64,000 bases of DNA from NCBI RefSeq assembly GCF_024713945.1, contig NC_134681.1:1488001-1552000 (forward strand), given 5' to 3'. The stretch is from Dermatophagoides farinae (taxonomy: Eukaryota; Arthropoda; Arachnida; Sarcoptiformes; Pyroglyphidae). Shown here one piece after another: positions 57,850-64,000 of this stretch. The first letter of the stretch is position 1; the number at the start of each line of letters is the position of its first letter. A program made the translations under genes and the position numbers. The notes below the pieces were generated by a model. That model saw only the letters and a program-made list of their open reading frames with translations. It made no database searches and was not told where the DNA came from.

Positions 57850-60535
57850 GTTCAAAATTCTTGCAATTTGAATGACAATGGATTTCTATTTTTTTTACAT
57901 CATAACAAAAGAAAGAAAAATCATTGCACATATAATAGATATAGAGATTACTTTATTTCAATTTTTTTTTCGTTGCCTTTGAAAATGAATTTAAAATCAA
58001 ATTATACATGTTAATGGTATTTTTTTTTCGCTTGCAACGAATAACAAAATTGATTCTGCTGATTTTTTTTAGTTCGAGGACGGTGAGGAAGGTGGGAAAT
58101 GACTGGGTGCTAACATTGATTTTTCCATAAACCAGGAATAATAATTTTGTTGTGGTTATTGATGATGGAAAAAAAATGAAACGAAAACTGGGAATTGAAT
58201 AATAAAATTACCTATGATGATATAATATAGTGGCAAGGAATAATTTGTTTTTTTTCCCAATAAATTCGTGAGAAAAAAGAATCATTTCTCTCTCTCATTA
58301 TGCATCATCATCTTTTCCACTACCACCACCACCACCGCCGTCACAGAATTTCAATTCAAAATTTTTTTTTTCATTATTTTTATCCTTGTTATTTAAATGC
58401 AAAAATTTATCTGAAAATAAACCACCACCTTTCAATATAGAATCAATGATGATGATGATGACAGAATATTCGTGATTAAGTTCTTCATTCATTGATGATG
58501 ATGATGATGATAATGTTGATTAATCTTGATGAACAAGCAACTATTTGTATTATTATTATTATTATTGAGAAGAAATAAATTGAGAAATGAAAATAATTTT
58601 CAAGAAAATGCCTGTTTTTCATTTTCTCCGCACATAAATATTTCCATTCTTATCATCATTATAATCATGTTGATGATCATCATCAAATATGTAAAAGAAG
58701 AATGAATGGAATAATATTCTTCAAATACCGATACTGAATTCTTATTTAGTTGAACAGCAATCAGGAAAGAAAGAAGAATGGAAAAAAATGGAGAAAAAAA
58801 ATTCTTTGATGAAACCTATGAAAGAATCGGAAATCCACATAATCAATCTATGTGTGTGTGTGTATTCTGATGTTCTTTGAATGTTAAATTCAATTTTTCC
58901 TTTTTTCGATCCCATTGGAAATATATGCATTTTTTCTTCGTAATTTTTTTTCTCTTTCTCTCATTTTTCCACTTGAACAAATCAAAAAGAAAAATGTTTG
59001 AAATCTATTTCTTTCTATTATTTTTTTTTTGATTTGGTTTCGGTTTCGGTTTCTTCATTCCGGAATCCAGAATAAAAAAAAATATTCTTATTTTCAATCA
59101 AATTGTTAAATATTCTACGTTGATCATCATCATCATCATCACCACCACCACTACTACTAAAATTACTACTACAACAGCATCTATATTTCATATGTCATTG
59201 TCACATATTTTGTTGTTGTTGTTGTTGTTTTTTTTCTCTCTATACGGAAATAATATCGATTGTCAAAATGAAGATCAGAAACAAAATGACATATTTTCTC
59301 TCTTGACACTGTCTTTGTCGTATTTTTTTTTCTGTCATTGTTGTTGTGGTCCAACAATGTTGATGATGCAAATTGCAATTAAAGAGGCCGACAGAATATT
59401 ATTATTATTTTTTTTTTGACATTTTCAAATGAAAAAAAAATGACAAGAAATAACAACGACAAAATAACAATGACAAATACACGATAAACACACACACAAA
59501 CATAATATTGAAATTGTAAAGATATCATAATCATCAAAAACTTTTCCTGGACCAAATTCCAAAAAAAAAAAAAATGTCAAATGTCTTCAGTCATTGTTTT
59601 CTTTTTTTTTGCTATACCGTTCATTTCTTATTACAGTTTACAATTATTATTGATTATTGATTATCGTATTGGGAATATATGAAAAAAAAAATATTTCATG
59701 TTTCCATTGTTGTGTTTTAATTCTACTAGTTCTTCATGGTAATTTTGCTCCATGTCTCTAACATTCAGCAAAATTAATTATGGAATTTTATTTCCAAAAA
59801 AAAAAAAAAAAAATTCACTCTCTTTCTTCATTTGTTTCCGGAATGATAAATCATCAGCAGCTAAATTACCTTATAATGGAATATATGGGTTGACATTTGA
59901 CACTATTTTATATTTCAAATATATCAATCATTCATTCATTCATATGCAAGAGAAGAAATTGCAGAATAAATACTGTTATCAAATAATAAATTAATGAATG
60001 TGAAAAAAAAGAAAAAGATCATGGCATATGATGAAATTCTGTTTGTTTCTGTGTGTGTGTACATTTTCATCATTTTTATCGTTGATTGATCATATATATT
60101 TTTTTTTCTATTTGATTTATTCATTTTAATGAGCTTTTGCCAATGATTTTATTTTTGTTTTTGTTTTCTTTTTACATAATCTGTTTATTTGTTGATAAAA
60201 AAAAACTTGAACATCATCAACAACATGAATAGAGCAATGAGATAAAAATAAAACTGCTTTTCTCTCTCTCTCTGTGTGTGTGCGTGTGTGTGTTCATCAT
60301 CATTATCCATCATGTGATGCGATCTTGTTTTTGTTGTCGATGTTGATGATAATTTTTTTTTATTTTTATTTTTTGGTCATCATCATGGCCATGGCATTGA
60401 TTTCCGATGAATTATTGCTGGTTTTTTTTTCTCTGCTATCCATCCAACAGTTTACATTTGATTGAAAATATTCATTGAAATCATCATCAAAAATTCAATG
60501 TTTCTAAAATGGCTGATGGTTGCTTACAATAATTA

Positions 60536-60537
<2 letters not shown>

Positions 60538-60572
<35 letters not shown>
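60538..60572. repeat. (CA)n microsatellite
   Basis: About 17 CA units. Confidence 0.9.
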
Positions 60573-60574
<2 letters not shown>

Positions 60575-61995
60575 AAACATTTGGCTTTATTATCAATGTT
60601 TCTAATCATCATCATCATCATCATCATCAATGGTTTTATTTTTCAAAATAAGAAAAAAAAATATTCATATCAATATTATGATCATCATCAGTCATCATTA
60701 CCATTTTCTGGGTGTTGATGAAAAAAAAAAAAATAATAATTTGCACACGCAAGAAAATTGCAAAAACAAAAAAATTTTTTTTCTTCGTTAAAATATCAAG
60801 GCTAATAATGAATTTATAATTTGATTTGTTTGTTTGTGTGTGTGTGTGTGTTTTTCTCCCATTTTATTTATTTTTTTTCTGATCATCATCATCATTATCG
60901 ATTGAAAATGATGATAAATGATGAAAATGAAATATTTTTGTTTTTGTAGTTGTCCGATAATGATGAAAAAAAAATTCAGAAATTTACATTACAAAGGCAG
61001 CATCTAGAGAGATGAAACATTTCTCCACAAAAAAAAAATGAGAATTGTATCACACTAGAATGTGTGTGTGTCTGTATGTCTGTGTGTACGTGTATATTGT
61101 TTGACTGTTATTATACACATTGATGATTTGCTCGAATGATTTTCAATGATATTTTTGTTGTTGTTGTTGTTTTTGTTGTTGTTGTTGTTGTTGTTTGTTT
61201 TGTTTCTTCCCACACACACACATTTTTTGATGATCAATAATGTGTTTTCCAATATCAAACCTTTTTATTCGTCATTTTATTCGTTTTGTTGTTGTTGTTG
61301 TTGTTGTTATTTTTGTATGACATGACAACCAATGACAAAAAAAAAATAACAAAACAAAATTCCAACCTGAATATTTTTCATTAAGAAAAATTGTAAAAGC
61401 AAAAGAATTTATTCATTTTTGTTATTATTTGTTGTTGTTGTTGTTGTTATTATTCTTATTCAGGAATTCTCATTTATTCTGAATAAAAATAATAATAAAC
61501 ATCTCAACATGAAACATTTCAAGAATATTGTTTCATTATTAATGAATATTGAACTGACCAACGACAAACAAAACAAAACAAGAAAAAACCGGCAAAAAAA
61601 AATAAAGTAGCTGAATGTACAAATAATTTGTTTCACTCTTATCAAAATCATAAACATTCAATGAAACAACAATAAATCTAGGACAAAATAGCCGGAACAA
61701 ATTTCTACAAGTTTCAAATTTCAAAAAAAAAAAAATTCTGTGTCGCATTGAAACGGCCAAAATTTTATTTGATCAAAGAAAAAAAAACCTAGAGAAACAA
61801 AATCCAAACACTTTACAATAGCCACGCGCACAGGCTTGTTTTTTTTTGATGCAAAATGATGCAAAAAAAATCAAATCAAATCAAAAAAAAAAAAAAAAAA
61901 AAACAAACATAAACTCTGTTCAACAAAAGATATCAAAAACTAGCAACCAGAAATTAAGTGAAATAGAATAAAATGTTCCAAGCCATAATAAAATC

Positions 61996-62030
<35 letters not shown>
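61996..62030. repeat. (CA)n microsatellite
   Basis: About 17 CA units. Confidence 0.9.
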
Positions 62031-62035
<5 letters not shown>

Positions 62036-62910
62036 TCACACACCATACACCCTTTTTTTATCTATCCAATAAATCGATCACTGGAAAAAAAAGTCAAAAT
62101 TATTGATCGTTATTTGCCACAACATGTATGTTTGTAGCATTCAAAATAAAACAAATGATCATAGATCCTCATATCATCATCATCATCATCATTATAGCCA
62201 TAATCAATATAAAGGATCTGAATGGTTCGATTCTAAAGAAAAAAAACCTGTATTTTGAAGTGAACAGTAAAAAAAAAAATTGGCTGCAAAAAAATATGAA
62301 ATATGAAAAAAAATATCATACAGTTAGTGCAGAATAATCTGTGGTAGTGGTTGTAATCTATTTTCAAATTTTAAAATAAATCTTAACATTTGTTTTCATT
62401 TTCTTATTATTATATCATACCAAAATACCTCATCATCATTGATTTCTGGTATATGATATATTTACACACACACACACACACACGTTGAATGAAAGAAAAA
62501 AAAAATTTCAAAAATGAGATAAATTTCTTCTTCACACTATCATTTTTAACGTTACACACACACACCGACATTCCACTGTATAGAGATTGAATCATTCACA
62601 AACTTCCAGTCTAGGTCTCAAAAATATATATGTGTGTGTGTGTGTGTGTGTGTTTGTGTCTGGGTGTGGGTGTTTTTTTTTTATTTTTTTTTGCACCCAA
62701 TATCCATGGTCCTCATGATATATATACCAAAAATAAAAAAAATAAAAAGAAAAAAGTCATCTTTTAATAGCCATCAATTCTGTTTATATTTATTTACTTT
62801 TCCTAGATTGTGTGGAATATATAAAGAATATATCTACCTCTATATTATTCTCATACCACTACTATTATTGTGTAATTGACAACACCCATAATTATAAACG
62901 TCATTGATAT

Positions 62911-62993
62911 CAACAAAATAAACAAATATCAACAACAACAACAACAACAACAAAATAAACAAATATCAACAACAACAACAACAACAACAAAAT
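62911..62993. repeat. 37-bp tandem duplication
   Basis: Two head-to-tail copies of a 37-bp unit: AAAATAAACAAATATC followed by a CAA run. The landmark AAAAT recurs at 62915, 62952 and 62989. It is a small minisatellite grown from the CAA repeat. Confidence 0.85.
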
Positions 62994-63485
62994 TTTGGAA
63001 CCCTTGGAAGTAATATTACACCTACTACCGCCACCACCACCACAACAACAACAACAATCAGGAATCACACACATATCTATACTGTATATATATATTATGC
63101 AATGGATATATTTTAAACCGCTTCATGAAATTCTTTATTTTTCTTTTCAAAGAAACGCATCTGTTGTCTATCTATCCATCTAAACATACATATACATAGA
63201 ATGAGAGAGAGAGAATATTCTTTTGTGTATGTGTGAGTGTGTGTGATCCAAAAAAAGAGAAAATCAAAACCCAGAGAATCTAATAGCCTCATTTTTTTTT
63301 ATTTATCTCACACTCATTCTCACTCTCTCGTTCTCTTCATTTCAATGTATACAATTCTTTGCTTTGACACCGTTGTACATTATTCTGACCAAAGAAAAAA
63401 AAACCAGAATCGTTGAGTCGAATCGTACAATAAAATGTAGACGAAACAAAACGAAATGGATGCCACATCATATACATAGTACATG

Positions 63486-63487
<2 letters not shown>

Positions 63488-63526
<39 letters not shown>
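63488..63526. repeat. (CA)n microsatellite
   Basis: About 19 CA units. Confidence 0.9.
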
Positions 63527-63531
<5 letters not shown>

Positions 63532-64000
63532 AATCATTTAAAAACATTTATTCTTTCGTTTTTGTTGTTGTTGTTGTTTCAGATGCAGACTTCATACACA
63601 CACACACACGCATACACGCAAATGTCTTGCATTCGATATTTAAGCGCCAAACATTTAACACATCCATAAAAGTGAGATAAAAAAGAAATGGTGTGAGAAT
63701 AGAAAAAACAAATCTTTTCTCTCTTTAGTTTTTTTTTGTTGGCTGTTTTTTTTTTTTTTTTTTTGATAATCATTTTCACATTTCACAGAAATGAGAAAAT
63801 CACATGAAACCAACTAATAGAAACGAATATTCAAATCAAAGAAAATAAAAATTCATTTTACAACACACATAATTCAAAAAAAAAACAAGTGTCAACGACA
63901 AAATCATCATCATCAACCACAACAACAAACATCTTGACCTTTGGTCAATGAAATTTTCCATCCTTCGTTTGAAAAAAAATGATTAATAATTGAAGAAAAA

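Larger units (their letters stand above)
56501..64000. other. Gene-poor, repeat-rich region to the window end
   Basis: No supportable gene. Long CA tracts recur (60538-60572, 61996-62030, 63488-63526), with a 29-base T run at 57821-57849, GTT repeats, and a 37-bp tandem duplication at 62911-62993. The patch at 58073-58102 is an acceptor-preceded short open frame (see findings). The stretch could be intergenic or the intron of a gene lying outside the window. Confidence 0.5.

Noticed and set aside
62219-62245. GGTTCGATTC resembling a tRNA T-loop
   Set aside because: No matching acceptor stem, D-arm or anticodon arm was found around it.

Overview
The window is strongly AT-rich eukaryotic DNA, dense in simple repeats ((CA/GT)n, (ATC/ATG)n, (CAA/GTT)n, poly-A/T). 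Its genes have short GT-AG introns, many of 53-170 bp, and products rich in Gln, Asn, His and Asp runs. The gene set (a Bruchpilot/ELKS active-zone scaffold, Rabenosyn-5, a Runt-domain factor, a PP2C phosphatase, a D-amino-acid oxidase and an SLC22 transporter) is animal, and the Bruchpilot and Runt sequences look arthropod. Together with the composition this fits a small-genome acariform (astigmatid, dust-mite-like) mite. That assignment is an inference; no species marker is present.

Layout. 1-5687: repeat-rich intergenic DNA. 5688-13377 (+): Bruchpilot/ELKS/CAST, ten exons, about 2,300 residues, whose frame needs two single-base corrections. 15100-17262 (+): Rabenosyn-5, four exons, one apparent single-base frame slip. 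18188-24224 (+): RUNX/Runt factor, four exons, intact, ending in LWRPY. 24369-28292 (-): unrecognised 1,283-residue multi-pass membrane protein, two exons, tail-to-tail with RUNX. 31318-33000 (+): PP2C phosphatase, two exons. 33467-34534 (-): D-amino-acid/D-aspartate oxidase, two exons, tail-to-tail with PP2C, with its likely ATG one base out of frame. 35694-38721 (+): SLC22-type organic ion transporter, seven exons, intact. 38722-64000: about 25 kb without a supportable gene, built largely of microsatellites, with a few palindromes and some exon-like patches listed as findings.

The genes do not form a pathway; this is ordinary animal gene order. Two convergent pairs (RUNX/unknown membrane protein and PP2C/oxidase) have polyadenylation signals that imply overlapping 3' ends. 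Bruchpilot and Rabenosyn-5 both act in vesicle traffic (release sites, early endosome), but their adjacency is not evidence of co-regulation.

The points most worth a second look are: four apparent frame breaks that are all repaired by removing one base; the unknown membrane protein; an NPF-Gly-Asp-Glu-Asp motif at both ends of Rabenosyn-5; the separate 17-residue terminal exon of Bruchpilot; a diverged inverted repeat around the SLC22 gene; and a 16-bp perfect palindrome in the desert.
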